Under the pieces are notes generated by a model. That model saw only the letters and a program-made list of their open reading frames with translations. It made no database searches and was not told the DNA's origin. The position numbers and the translations under genes are program-made. This document shows, in pieces, positions 1 through 5,795 of a stretch of 6,741 nucleotides of DNA. The stretch's first letter is position 1. Every line of letters begins with the position of its first letter. Source of the stretch: JBBQKF01 sp038326615 (GTDB lineage: Bacteria > Bacillota > Clostridia > Saccharofermentanales > UBA5734); contig JBBQKF010000133.1 in assembly GCA_038326615.1 (NCBI GenBank), positions 1-6,741 of the forward strand, read 5' to 3'.

Positions 1-154
1 TTCTGACGTAAGCTTAAGATAGTAAGCGGTTTCTTCGAAACTCTCATGCCCGATCATAGTTCTCATGTATGGCATGTATGCCATCAGATCTTTTCCTTCT
101 TCAACCCATTTGCGAAGAAGATTTACACAATAGGTGTGGCGCAATATATCCAAA
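1..154 (-). pseudogene. Tyrosine recombinase C-terminal fragment (Tn554 TnpA-like), broken at the RHT motif
   Basis: On the minus strand the frame reads DILRHTYCVNLLRKW, then MAYMPYMRTMIGHESFEETAYYLKLTSE up to the window edge. This carries the catalytic signatures of tyrosine recombinases: Arg in RHTY, His in GHES, and a candidate nucleophile Tyr in TAYYL. The wording is closest to the Tn554 TnpA-type site-specific integrases, as far as I recognise that family. Upstream of RHTY the frame runs only through the palindrome at 146-165 and hits a TGA at 172-174, with no start codon and none of the N-terminal SAM-like domain. It is therefore a 5'-truncated remnant. Its 3' end lies outside the window, so I cannot tell whether the C-terminus is intact. 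The enzyme would have cut and rejoined DNA through a 3'-phosphotyrosine intermediate, but this fragment cannot be active. Confidence 0.8.
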
Positions 155-165
155 CGTTTGGATAT
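146..165. repeat. Perfect 20-bp palindrome at the junction of two recombinase remnants
   Basis: The sequence ATATCCAAACGTTTGGATAT is its own reverse complement, centred between 155 and 156. The two recombinase remnants diverge from it, one on each strand, so each reads KRLDI followed by LRHT or VRHT. Neither family is expected to have KRLDI there. The residue normally found three places before the Arg is His, and both remnants have Asp. The palindrome therefore replaces the native sequence of both genes. It could be a real recombination scar, a small inserted palindrome, or an assembly join. Confidence 0.8.
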
Positions 166-346
166 TGTCCGTCACACTTTTGTTGCAAGAAGCCTTGAGG
201 CAGGCATGGATATTTTGGTGCTCTCACGTATTTTAGGTCATGCGCAAGCTTCCACCACACTTAACAAATATGGACACGCTCTCCCGGATCATAAAAAGCT
301 CAGTATGGATAAATTAGAGGAATATAAAAAAAGTAAATTCGTATAG
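156..346 (+). pseudogene. Phage/ICE-type tyrosine integrase C-terminal fragment
   Basis: The plus-strand frame encodes DIVRHTFVARSLEAGMDIL, then LSRILGHAQASTTLNKYGHA and a basic tail ending at TAG 344-346. This is the last third of a catalytic domain of the common phage/ICE integrase type. RHTF supplies the second catalytic Arg, LGHA the His, and NKYGHA the nucleophilic Tyr. About 60 residues remain of a family that is usually 350-400 aa long. The frame can be extended back to a GTG at 134, but that extension is only the reverse complement of the other recombinase's RHT codons plus the palindrome, so it is not a real N-terminus. The C-terminus looks complete and sits about 235 bp from the tRNA-Met remnant at 582-627, the arrangement expected for an integrase next to its attachment site. 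The gene is non-functional as it stands. Confidence 0.82.
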
Positions 347-453
347 TTCCGAGAAACAAAGGCAAAGTATTAACATGGATTTCGATTGGACTGCTAGTGA
401 TAATTTTACTGGCGGTCCTCTTTTCATTTCATACAAATAAGTGTTTTATATAG
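337..453 (+). pseudogene. Possible gene remnant encoding one transmembrane segment
   Basis: After an in-frame TAA at 334-336 the frame stays open for 38 codons to TAG 451-453. It encodes a basic stretch (PRNKGK) followed by one strongly hydrophobic helix, WISIGLLVIILLAVLFSF, and a short tail. There is no ATG/GTG/TTG start with a ribosome binding site. If it is coding at all, it is the 3' end of a small membrane protein that lost its beginning. The length is short enough to arise by chance; only the clean charge and hydrophobic pattern argues for it. Confidence 0.2.
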
Positions 454-480
454 CATTAAATATAATGCGTGACATCCGCG

Positions 481-503
481 TTGTCGTCAAAATTGTCGTC
501 AAA
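481..503. repeat. Tandem 11-bp direct repeat, candidate recombinase arm site
   Basis: TTGTCGTCAAA occurs at 481-491 and again at 493-503, separated by one base. It lies between the integrase remnant and the tRNA-Met remnant. Short tandem direct repeats beside the core of an attachment site are typical arm-type binding sites for the N-terminal domain of tyrosine integrases. That role is inferred from position. Confidence 0.5.
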
Positions 504-546
504 TCATCTTTTAAGGCTAATTAATCGAATATTTTTGGACAAGCAA

Positions 547-577
547 AAACCCTTAGAGCTTACTGCCCCAAGGGTTT
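547..577 (-). terminator. Terminator-like hairpin downstream of the tRNA-Met remnant
   Basis: AAACCCTT at 547-554 pairs with AAGGGTTT at 570-577 around a 15-nt loop. Read on the minus strand the hairpin ends in a short U-run (GGGTTTTTG). It begins four bases beyond the CCA end of the tRNA-Met 3' half, which is where the tRNA transcription terminator would sit. It was probably kept together with the tRNA 3' end. Confidence 0.5.
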
Positions 578-581
578 CATG

Positions 582-627
582 TGGTTGCGGAGGCGGGACT
601 CGAACCGCGCGACCTTCGGGTTATGAG
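582..627 (-). other. 3' half of initiator-type tRNA-Met (CAT): candidate attachment-site remnant
   Basis: The minus strand reads CTCATAACCCGAAGGTCG, then a T-arm-like GGTTCGAGTCC, and ends TCCGCAACCA. This matches a bacterial tRNA-fMet from its anticodon loop (CTCATAA, anticodon CAT) to the encoded CCA. The match stops at the anticodon loop: the next bases (GCAGTAT) do not rebuild the anticodon stem and no 5' half follows. The T-stem is also degraded, with only the inner two G-C pairs forming. A copy of a tRNA 3' half starting at the anticodon loop is the classic footprint of tyrosine-integrase integration. With the 5' half missing on the right, the right-hand side would be element DNA and the left-hand side the chromosome or a second element in tandem. 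Confidence 0.65.
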
Positions 628-940
628 ATACTGCTTTCCAATATGTCAATTGTGACGAATAGTCCCAAACCCTTATAAACAGTGCATTTGCGAAATGCAG
701 TCATGCTATTGAATGTCAAATATTCCAATGCTTTTCAACGCGGTAGGGGTACGCGTAGGGGTATTTTATTTAGTACTTAGTATTGATTTTCACACCTTTC
801 TATGCATATGATACAGCTTAAAAAGCTCTCCATCAAAATATTGGTACTCAATGTAATAGAATGAAAACTGTAAAATTGAAGACAGAAGCGAAAGTACGGC
901 AGTGCAATGGCTAAAACATTGGCAACAAAAGAATCCCAAA
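628..940. other. Intergenic region right of the tRNA remnant, no supported gene
   Basis: No frame combines a credible start, ribosome binding site and protein-like sequence. It holds a perfect hairpin (TGCATTT 683-689 with AAATGCA 693-699, loop GCG), the tandem repeat at 738-763, and a second AAACCCTTA (666-674) like that of the hairpin at 547. Short open stretches near 850-960 on both strands are too short and lack start signals. No clear terminator is seen for the minus-strand operon that ends at 941. Confidence 0.5.
738..763. repeat. Tandem repeat ACGCG(G)TAGGGGTA, candidate recombinase arm site
   Basis: ACGCG-G-TAGGGGT (738-750) is followed immediately by ACGCGTAGGGGTA (751-763), two copies differing by one inserted G. 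It lies on the opposite side of the tRNA-Met remnant from the 481-503 repeat. Together they give a repeat, core, repeat layout like an attP. Role inferred from position only. Confidence 0.5.
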
Positions 941-1357
941 TTAGTGGCTTAGCAAATTATCCGGAAAATTGTTGACTTCCCCTCTACCAAAATATCTATT
1001 GTATATAATTGATATTAAAAAAGAGACCACGAATGTAAATAAATATATTTCTATACCCACCGGGTATAGTATAAAGAATTTCCAATCTAAGGGAAATTTA
1101 TAATATAATGATGCCATAATTATTCCTATTAAGCATAAAATAAGGGGTATAAATATGGACAGTATATGTTGAAATATTCTTGAAATATTCGGAATAAAGT
1201 AAAGAAACGAGGTCAATAACAGTGCAGTTGATGGAATAATCACAAGTATTGTTGGAAGTCCATTAATTGAATTAATATTTAATTCTTCATAAACACCAAA
1301 TGCAGCAACGCTTATTGTTATTATATAAATTAATAAATAAAAATACTTCTTTTTCAT
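941..1357 (-). CDS. Four-helix integral membrane protein, unknown function
   Basis: I do not recognise a family. The 138-aa product begins MKKKYFYLL and has four predicted transmembrane segments at roughly residues 6-24, 34-55, 63-86 and 92-117, with a polar tail (FGRGEVNNFPDNLLSH). There are no Cys pairs, conserved His or charged residues buried in helices that would suggest a transporter or enzyme. Start choice is firm: AGGAGGA (1365-1371) lies 7 nt before the ATG, and that ribosome binding site overlaps the TAG stop of the upstream gene (1370-1372), so the two are translated as one unit. It is the last gene of the operon with the two secreted proteins. A role in anchoring, exporting or protecting against those partners is possible, but that is inference from position. 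Very AT-rich, like its operon partners. Confidence 0.75.
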   Translation of the reverse strand: MKKKYFYLLIYIITISVAAFGVYEELNINSINGLPTILVIIPSTALLLTSFLYFIPNISRIFQHILSIFIPLILCLIGIIMASLYYKFPLDWKFFILYPVGIEIYLFTFVVSFLISIIYNRYFGRGEVNNFPDNLLSH

Positions 1358-1369
1358 TAATATTTCCTC

Positions 1370-3115
1370 CTAATGTAAGCGTCTCCATGAATTCATCATA
1401 TTATCATTCCATGCACTCCATAATCGTGTGTTATTAGTAAAATCCACAGAAGATGAACTAGTTTTTTTCATATAAATATCACCAAAATAGTTCCATGAAT
1501 ATGTAGATGCATTTCGAGCCAATAAATCTATTTTTAATCGCGAATCTTTCATACCAATAATCTCATTTAAGTCAAAATATTTACCTGAAGACATTGGATC
1601 CATAGCATGATATTCATTTGATAATCCAATAATTTGATCTCCTTTTAAATTACGGTCTTCGTTTTCTTCGTTAAAAACTAAATATGGTGGAGTGTTGTTT
1701 GCTAAATATCCATTATCATACGAATATCCTCTTTGTCCACTTATAGAGAAAATCCCTTCTGAAACAACAGCTCCGCTGGTGGTTTTACCCTTATCTGCTA
1801 TTATTTCATAATAATAATTATAGTCGGCATTTAATTGCTGCGTATCACTAACTCCTATTGCAAAAGCAATATTTCCTTGCCCTGGATTTACATTATCCAT
1901 ATAAAATGTATCAGCATAAGCGCTTGATGGCAAATTGTGTTTGTAAAAATAATACTTTCCCGAATCGTGATAACTATTATACCCAATCGCATCAGATCCT
2001 GGGGGAGTATCTGATACGATTGGTGTCATCCAACCATAAAAAGAATTGGTAGGTCTTCCAGCGGGATCAGAACCACTTATGCCTGAATTATAAAATGTTG
2101 TTTGCATTTCTATACTATCATTTCCATCAATTTGTAAATTTCTAAGTCTTGTATTATTCCACGAGAAAGTCAACTTTAAAGATCTTAAACTTTGAGTTGT
2201 CTCAATTGTACTACCAGGTTTTTTGTAAATACATGATACATCAGCAAAATAAACATTCCCTGAGTCGGGTAAATAATTTATTCTATCTGCCAATCTTCTT
2301 TGTCCATCTCCTCTTCTTGGATTAACACTCCATGGCCACAACTGTGGAAAATGATCTGTATCTAAAGCTCCCGGGAACCGTTTTGTCGTAGCATATTCAT
2401 ATCCATCAATTTTAAAACCATTGTATAATATTGATCCATCTGTCTTATATGTTAAATTAAGTATATTTGTAAAATACCATGAACTCCATACACCAGTTTT
2501 AGTACCATGAATTTTTTCAAGCAAAAGAGTCGATTCTGAATTCCCTTTAATTTCAATAAAATCCCAGTTTTTTTCTGTATCAATTTCGGAAAAGTGTAAT
2601 CTTACAGCTTTTGCAGTTGAAGGTGCAGTGATTGTATAACTGCGATTATAATTATTAGTCGCAATGTTCCAGTTATCAACGACATATGGAACATATGTTT
2701 TCCACGTTTGGGATACTTCGACACTTGTGTAGTATTCAACTTTATCTATATAATACCCTTGGCTTTGTACTGAACTATCAGTTTTTAGCGTTACACCTAT
2801 TGAATCAGAATATGACCAACTGCTCCAAACGTCTTCTAAATACCCTGACCACGAGTCTCCTGAAGATGTTTTAACATAATCAAAGTACTGTTCAGTATTA
2901 ATATAAGTAAAATGTACTCGCATCATTTTAAAATATCCAGGTGTATATGAAAAATAATTTATTGTCGTATTATAGCTGTTGGGAACAGGATTAGGTGAGG
3001 AACTATTTACTATTTCAATTGTACCATAAGCATCAGGCGAACTTGCATTTACTGTAAATGGGATAAACGCTAAAAAAATTCCAGAGCATAATATACATGA
3101 TAGTATACGTTTCAT
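1370..3115 (-). CDS. Secreted protein with two CUB-like repeats, unknown C-terminal region
   Basis: A 581-aa exported protein. Residues 1-24 form a signal peptide (MKR, hydrophobic core, then VNA before SSPD as a likely signal peptidase I site). Two homologous modules follow. Module 1 (about 60-130) has MRVHFTYINTEQYFDYV ... VWSSWSYSDSIGVTLKTD ... YYIDKVEYY. Module 2 (about 165-243) has VRLHFSEIDTEKNWDFIEI ... GVWSSWYFTNILNLTYKTD ... FKIDGYEYA. The pattern of a hydrophobic strand, TE..yD.v.i, then a f.SD-like strand and a Gly/aromatic strand resembles the CUB beta-sandwich, often involved in protein or carbohydrate recognition and calcium binding. Residues about 245-581 are polar, rich in Tyr, Asn and Ser, probably beta-rich, and match nothing I know. 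There is no LPXTG, SLH or LysM anchor. The start ATG overlaps the previous gene's TGA (ATGA), with AGGGGTGG just upstream. Confidence 0.8.
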   Translation of the reverse strand: MKRILSCILCSGIFLAFIPFTVNASSPDAYGTIEIVNSSSPNPVPNSYNTTINYFSYTPGYFKMMRVHFTYINTEQYFDYVKTSSGDSWSGYLEDVWSSWSYSDSIGVTLKTDSSVQSQGYYIDKVEYYTSVEVSQTWKTYVPYVVDNWNIATNNYNRSYTITAPSTAKAVRLHFSEIDTEKNWDFIEIKGNSESTLLLEKIHGTKTGVWSSWYFTNILNLTYKTDGSILYNGFKIDGYEYATTKRFPGALDTDHFPQLWPWSVNPRRGDGQRRLADRINYLPDSGNVYFADVSCIYKKPGSTIETTQSLRSLKLTFSWNNTRLRNLQIDGNDSIEMQTTFYNSGISGSDPAGRPTNSFYGWMTPIVSDTPPGSDAIGYNSYHDSGKYYFYKHNLPSSAYADTFYMDNVNPGQGNIAFAIGVSDTQQLNADYNYYYEIIADKGKTTSGAVVSEGIFSISGQRGYSYDNGYLANNTPPYLVFNEENEDRNLKGDQIIGLSNEYHAMDPMSSGKYFDLNEIIGMKDSRLKIDLLARNASTYSWNYFGDIYMKKTSSSSVDFTNNTRLWSAWNDNMMNSWRRLH

Positions 3116-3687
3116 TTTTTTCCACCCCTCTCAATATCGCTGATCAATTCGGATGTGCATTCAAAAACAACAGTTTGTAAAAAAAAGGATTGTATATTAC
3201 AGTTTTTTTGTATAAAGTTTATTGCAGTTGCATAATTCGTTTTATTGTCCTCATTTGAACATACCATACCGATTGTTTCGCTTTGGTTATTAGTATTTAT
3301 AACTTTAAAATCAATATTTCGCACCTTGATTTTTTTTTCATCTAAATACTCAAAAACATCTTTATTGAAAAATAATTTAAACACCTGAACATTCAATGAA
3401 ACCACGCTAATATCATTATAGTTATCGGATTTAACTACAGTCTTATTAAACAGAATATCTTCTTGCAAAGTATCTTTTTGCAAAATATTTTCATCCTCCA
3501 AAATTACTTTTCGATCATTTAAAATCTTCTCTTTATTAACAAATATTTCTTGTTCATTATTTGAATTATTTTTAGTTGAAAATGACACCCCCGAAGATTG
3601 TTCATTAGAAATGGCATTTACTATTATCGAGCCTACAATTGATGTAAACAAAACTATAATACAAAATATTAATATAGATTTCTTCAT
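3112..3687 (-). CDS. Small exported or membrane-anchored protein, unknown function
   Basis: A 191-aa protein, first gene of the operon. Residues 4-25 are a single hydrophobic segment (ILIFCIIVLFTSIVGSIIV) after MKKS, followed by NAISNE. It is either an uncleaved anchor or a signal peptide cut after VNA, the same tripeptide found in the next gene's product. Residues about 26-90 are a polar Asn/Glu/Lys-rich linker. Residues about 95-185 look like a small mixed alpha/beta domain (VSLNVQVFKLFFNKDVFEYL ... KVRNIDFKVINT ... FIQKNCNIQSFFLQTVVFECTSEL) with three Cys. No family is recognised. An AGAGGGA ribosome binding site 7 nt before the ATG fixes the start. The stop overlaps the ATG of the CUB-like protein gene (ATGA), which indicates translational coupling and suggests a shared extracellular role. 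Confidence 0.72.
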   Translation of the reverse strand: MKKSILIFCIIVLFTSIVGSIIVNAISNEQSSGVSFSTKNNSNNEQEIFVNKEKILNDRKVILEDENILQKDTLQEDILFNKTVVKSDNYNDISVVSLNVQVFKLFFNKDVFEYLDEKKIKVRNIDFKVINTNNQSETIGMVCSNEDNKTNYATAINFIQKNCNIQSFFLQTVVFECTSELISDIERGGKK

Positions 3688-3830
3688 AACACAATCCCTC
3701 TTCTTTCATTACGCTTTGTATTCTGCATCGCTCATTTTCATCTTTTTCTTTCTTCCTCAATCCAATTTTCAGTTTTCAAGGTTCGTTTTTTTCCTGAATT
3801 TTCATAGTTTAGTTAACACTACTCTTCCTA
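3688..3830 (-). promoter_or_regulatory. 5' leader of the secreted-protein operon, with rRNA-spacer/boxA-like segment
   Basis: Between the promoter at 3836-3864 and the first gene lie about 140 nt. On the minus strand the leader contains GAACCTTGAAAACTGAA (around 3785-3769), which resembles the conserved CTTTGAAAACTGAA-type segment of Firmicute rRNA leaders and spacers, where boxA antitermination signals sit. It also holds a possible 10-codon ORF, MKMSDAEYKA (3741-3709), preceded at a long distance by a purine-rich GAGGAAG. Neither element is proven. The resemblance comes from memory of rRNA spacers, not from an alignment. Confidence 0.3.
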
Positions 3831-3835
3831 CGATA

Positions 3836-3864
3836 ATTGTAAATTATTCTTTTCCCTATGTCAA
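3836..3864 (-). promoter_or_regulatory. Near-consensus sigma-A promoter of the secreted-protein operon
   Basis: On the minus strand, TTGACA (3864-3859) and TACAAT (3841-3836) are separated by exactly 17 bp. Transcription would start near 3829 and run left into the three-gene operon. The perfect -35, one-mismatch -10 and ideal spacing make this a strong vegetative promoter candidate. Confidence 0.75.
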
Positions 3865-3889
3865 GGAACGTAGAGACGGTACAAATGAA

Positions 3890-4126
3890 TTGACATGTGT
3901 AAATTCAGATTCTTTAGAAATGAATGTTTGCAATTTAATAGGGGATAGCGAAATTCTGATTGGTGGCACAGTGAACAACGTATTCAATAACTTCGATAAA
4001 ATCCTGCCTTTTGTTATAGCATCGGATGATTATTTCTTAGTTAGAAATAATGAGATAATCAAAACAAATATACCAGGTTCACATCCAGCTTTAGCTTCAA
4101 AACCTCTAAACCTCGCATATCAGTAG
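3890..4126 (+). pseudogene. Possible gene remnant, unknown protein C-terminus
   Basis: The plus-strand frame to TAG 4124-4126 reads like protein (GDSEILIGGTVNNVFNNFDK, then LPFVIASDDYFLVRNNEI and TNIPGSHPALASKPLNLAYQ). The frame stays open further left, but there it overlaps the minus-strand promoter and leader, where coding is unlikely. Candidate starts (TTG 3890, ATG 3920) lack a ribosome binding site. I see no family. Most likely it is the tail of a gene cut off when the upstream operon was inserted; a chance open frame cannot be excluded. The 91 bases between it and the intron hold only a weak TGTTA/TAACA hairpin. Confidence 0.25.
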
Positions 4127-4217
4127 ATTTAACGATATATTCAAATATGTATCAAATTCGGAGAAATTGAGTACTTTTATCTAACCACGGTTTTTGTTAA
4201 AATCTAACAGGGATCGG

Positions 4218-4512
4218 GTGCGCCAGTCCGGTGTGTGAAAGATAGTGTGGTGAGAGATCACACCCGGTAAAGGGTAGTGACCAGCCGGTATTCAGCCTTG
4301 GAGCCGAAGCCGTGAGGCAAGGGTTAAGCGTAGGCAGAAGACCGTAAGAGCCGCAATGCGAAAGCGTGAAGCGTTTCAGCCCCGTAAGTGATAATGAGTG
4401 GAAGCCGATATCTTCCGATTGATAGCAGGCAACAATGGCAAAGCGATATCGCAAGCTTTGACAGGTTCCATCGGGGGCTAAGAGCGTGGCAAGCTACAAC
4501 ACTCGCACTGTT
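4218..4512 (+). mobile_element. Group II intron 5' fragment (domain I only)
   Basis: The segment begins GTGCG, the group II 5' splice-site consensus (GUGYG). It is markedly more GC-rich than its surroundings and full of short stem-loops. Examples are GTGTGGT/ATCACAC, GCC-GTGA-GGC, AAGCGT-GAA-GCGTTT and GGAA...TTCC, plus the string GGGGGCTAAGAGCGTGGCAA near 4474-4493. These are typical of the folded domain I that recognises exons in ribozyme introns. No intron-encoded reverse transcriptase/maturase follows, and no domain V (the catalytic AGC/GUUC hairpin) or branch-point domain VI is visible. It therefore cannot splice or move by itself. It ends at or near the tRNA-like segment at 4513. Short open frames on either strand here are by-products of the RNA's GC-rich structure. 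The exact intron class and 3' break are uncertain. Confidence 0.65.
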
Positions 4513-4543
4513 GGGGTCACGAGTTCGAGTCTCGTATTACACA
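4513..4543 (+). other. 3' end of a second tRNA (T arm and acceptor strand): candidate attachment site
   Basis: GGGGTC is followed by a perfect T arm: ACGAG (4519-4523), loop TTCGAGT (4524-4530), CTCGT (4531-4535). A 7-nt acceptor strand, ATTACAC, and discriminator A come next. A CTCCCTTTTTT run (4547-4556) lies just downstream, as in tRNA terminators. CCA is not encoded. No matching 5' half (it would start near GTGTAAT) precedes it; the intron fragment does. The amino-acid identity cannot be read because the anticodon arm is missing. The intact T arm points to a recent or maintained integration boundary. Confidence 0.5.
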
Positions 4544-5697
4544 TGTCTCCCTTTTTTAGTCTTATCCGCATCCAGCCATACCTTGAATTCTTCGATGGTG
4601 ATCCCGCCTTCTTTGCAGAGATTGCGTTTTGATCTGGCTTCATCGGACCATTCCAGAAAATGGAGCTGAGTTATCCTTTTAGTGCGCGCCTTGGAGTTCA
4701 TCCGCCGGTAAGCTTTCAGGTACAGCTGATTGGCAGGGTCTGAGGCAACTGACTTGCTGTAATTCTTTATAGCACCGATTTCATTACAGGGTTTGGTCTC
4801 ACCGTCTGGGATCATTGTGCAGTATTCTATATCAGTGCGACCGATGGGTACGAAATAGCGTTTGCAGTATTTGCATTTCTTAATAGGCATATTGTTTTCG
4901 ACTATGCCCATCAGCTCTAGTCTGATTAGATCCCCCATAAATAACAGGTCATACATCTGCACTACATTGATATTCTCCTTGATCATTGTCTCCTTAATTT
5001 CCTCCAGACTCTTCAGTCCGTTCAGTTTATTGGAATCCGGCATGAAATGCGATGTCAATATATAGTTTGTGTAAAAGGATGTCTTGCCATTCTTCTTCCT
5101 GTTAAAATCGAGCAGATATAGTTTTTGCATGAAATCAAGGTCTTTTGTATCAATGCTCTCATCTTGGATAAACTCGATTTCCTCTGCCAATGTGCCGCGC
5201 TTGATTTTAATGTCATCCATCAACCCGGATATCGCAAGCTCAACCGCATCGAAAAACTCTGCCATGGTAATTGGAGGGTTATTCCCGAAAATCGATGTGA
5301 ATTCCCCGTAGGAGTATATTTTACAAAATGCTCTTATCTTATCATCGTATTTGTTTGCGACATCATCTGCAAAACCAAACAGACAAGCAAAAGCGCCCAT
5401 TGGATCCTTGTAATAGTCAAGACAAAATCCAATCAGGGAGTGGGTATAAAAATGTAGGTATGGACAAAATTCATCGATCACATCTATCCACTTAAACATG
5501 TTTTCTATTGAAAAATCGGGGTGAAATAATACTTTTGCCATTTCCCTGTAGTTGCCTCTGACTGATTCAATATCTAAAGATAAAAAATCCATCAAATGCA
5601 TACCGATATCGTAACGCATCCCGGTTCTTTCGCCGATGATCTCTTTTTCGTAGTGAACAAACATCTTTTTGTCCTTTATATAAGCTTTTGCCAGCAT
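4537..5697 (-). CDS. DUF6076-like zinc-finger protein of a mobile element
   Basis: A 386-aa cytoplasmic protein. Residues about 1-265 are mostly helical with no recognised motif. Residues 275-304 form a putative zinc knuckle with Cys275, Cys278, Cys293 and Cys304 (KKCKYCKRYFVP ... DIEYC ... KPCNEIGA). A basic helical tail follows (YRRMNSKARTKRITQ, then LHFLEWSDEARSKRNLCKEG). The architecture fits DUF6076, as far as I recognise it, a family of unknown function common in Clostridia near mobile elements; the zinc knuckle resembles the CGNR type and suggests nucleic-acid binding. Start at 5697: GGAGGG (5705-5710) lies 7 nt upstream. The frame extends back to 6015, but that stretch crosses a promoter, repeats and a terminator and does not look like protein. 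The TAA stop (4539-4537) lies inside the tRNA remnant, so the gene runs right up to the element boundary. Confidence 0.75.
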   Translation of the reverse strand: MLAKAYIKDKKMFVHYEKEIIGERTGMRYDIGMHLMDFLSLDIESVRGNYREMAKVLFHPDFSIENMFKWIDVIDEFCPYLHFYTHSLIGFCLDYYKDPMGAFACLFGFADDVANKYDDKIRAFCKIYSYGEFTSIFGNNPPITMAEFFDAVELAISGLMDDIKIKRGTLAEEIEFIQDESIDTKDLDFMQKLYLLDFNRKKNGKTSFYTNYILTSHFMPDSNKLNGLKSLEEIKETMIKENINVVQMYDLLFMGDLIRLELMGIVENNMPIKKCKYCKRYFVPIGRTDIEYCTMIPDGETKPCNEIGAIKNYSKSVASDPANQLYLKAYRRMNSKARTKRITQLHFLEWSDEARSKRNLCKEGGITIEEFKVWLDADKTKKGRHV

Positions 5698-5717
5698 CCT
5701 TGTTCCCTCCAAAAAAA

Positions 5718-5762
5718 CGATAATAGATAATATACTATTTAGCGATAATTGATAAGTAGTAT
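5718..5762. repeat. Direct and inverted repeats at the start of the DUF6076-like transcript, candidate operator
   Basis: CGATAATAGATAA (5718-5730) and CGATAATTGATAA (5743-5755) are near-identical direct repeats 25 bp apart. ATACTA (5732-5737) and TAGTAT (5757-5762) form an inverted repeat around them. They cover the predicted transcription start and 5' leader of the leftward promoter. That is where a repressor, possibly the nearby helix-turn-helix protein, could bind. AT-rich sequence makes chance repeats likelier. Confidence 0.4.
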
Positions 5763-5766
5763 AATT

Positions 5767-5795
5767 ATTGTACTTTTTCATTGACTGCCTGTCAA
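5767..5795 (-). promoter_or_regulatory. Leftward promoter of the DUF6076-like gene
   Basis: On the minus strand TTGACA (5795-5790) and TACAAT (5772-5767) are spaced by 17 bp. Start expected near 5760, giving a leader of about 60 nt before the ATG at 5697. Its boxes are identical to those of the secreted-protein operon promoter. Confidence 0.75.

Noticed and set aside
469..678. Plus-strand open frame over the tRNA-Met remnant
   Set aside because: It runs antisense through the tRNA 3' half and terminator hairpin and has no ribosome binding site.
3611..3889. Plus-strand coding upstream part of the 4126-ending frame
   Set aside because: It overlaps the first gene, leader and promoter of the minus-strand operon; only the part beyond the promoter is considered a possible remnant.
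3890..3918. Plus-strand promoter TTGACA with 17-bp spacing
   Set aside because: The -10 box would be TTTAGA, a poor match, and no good gene follows.
4468..4543. Complete tRNA gene ending at 4543
   Set aside because: The bases before 4513 do not form an acceptor 5' strand, D arm or anticodon arm and fit the intron instead.
4197..4669. Open frames on both strands within the intron fragment and the start of the next gene
   Set aside because: They lie in structured, GC-rich intron RNA or antisense to the DUF6076-like gene, with no start signals.
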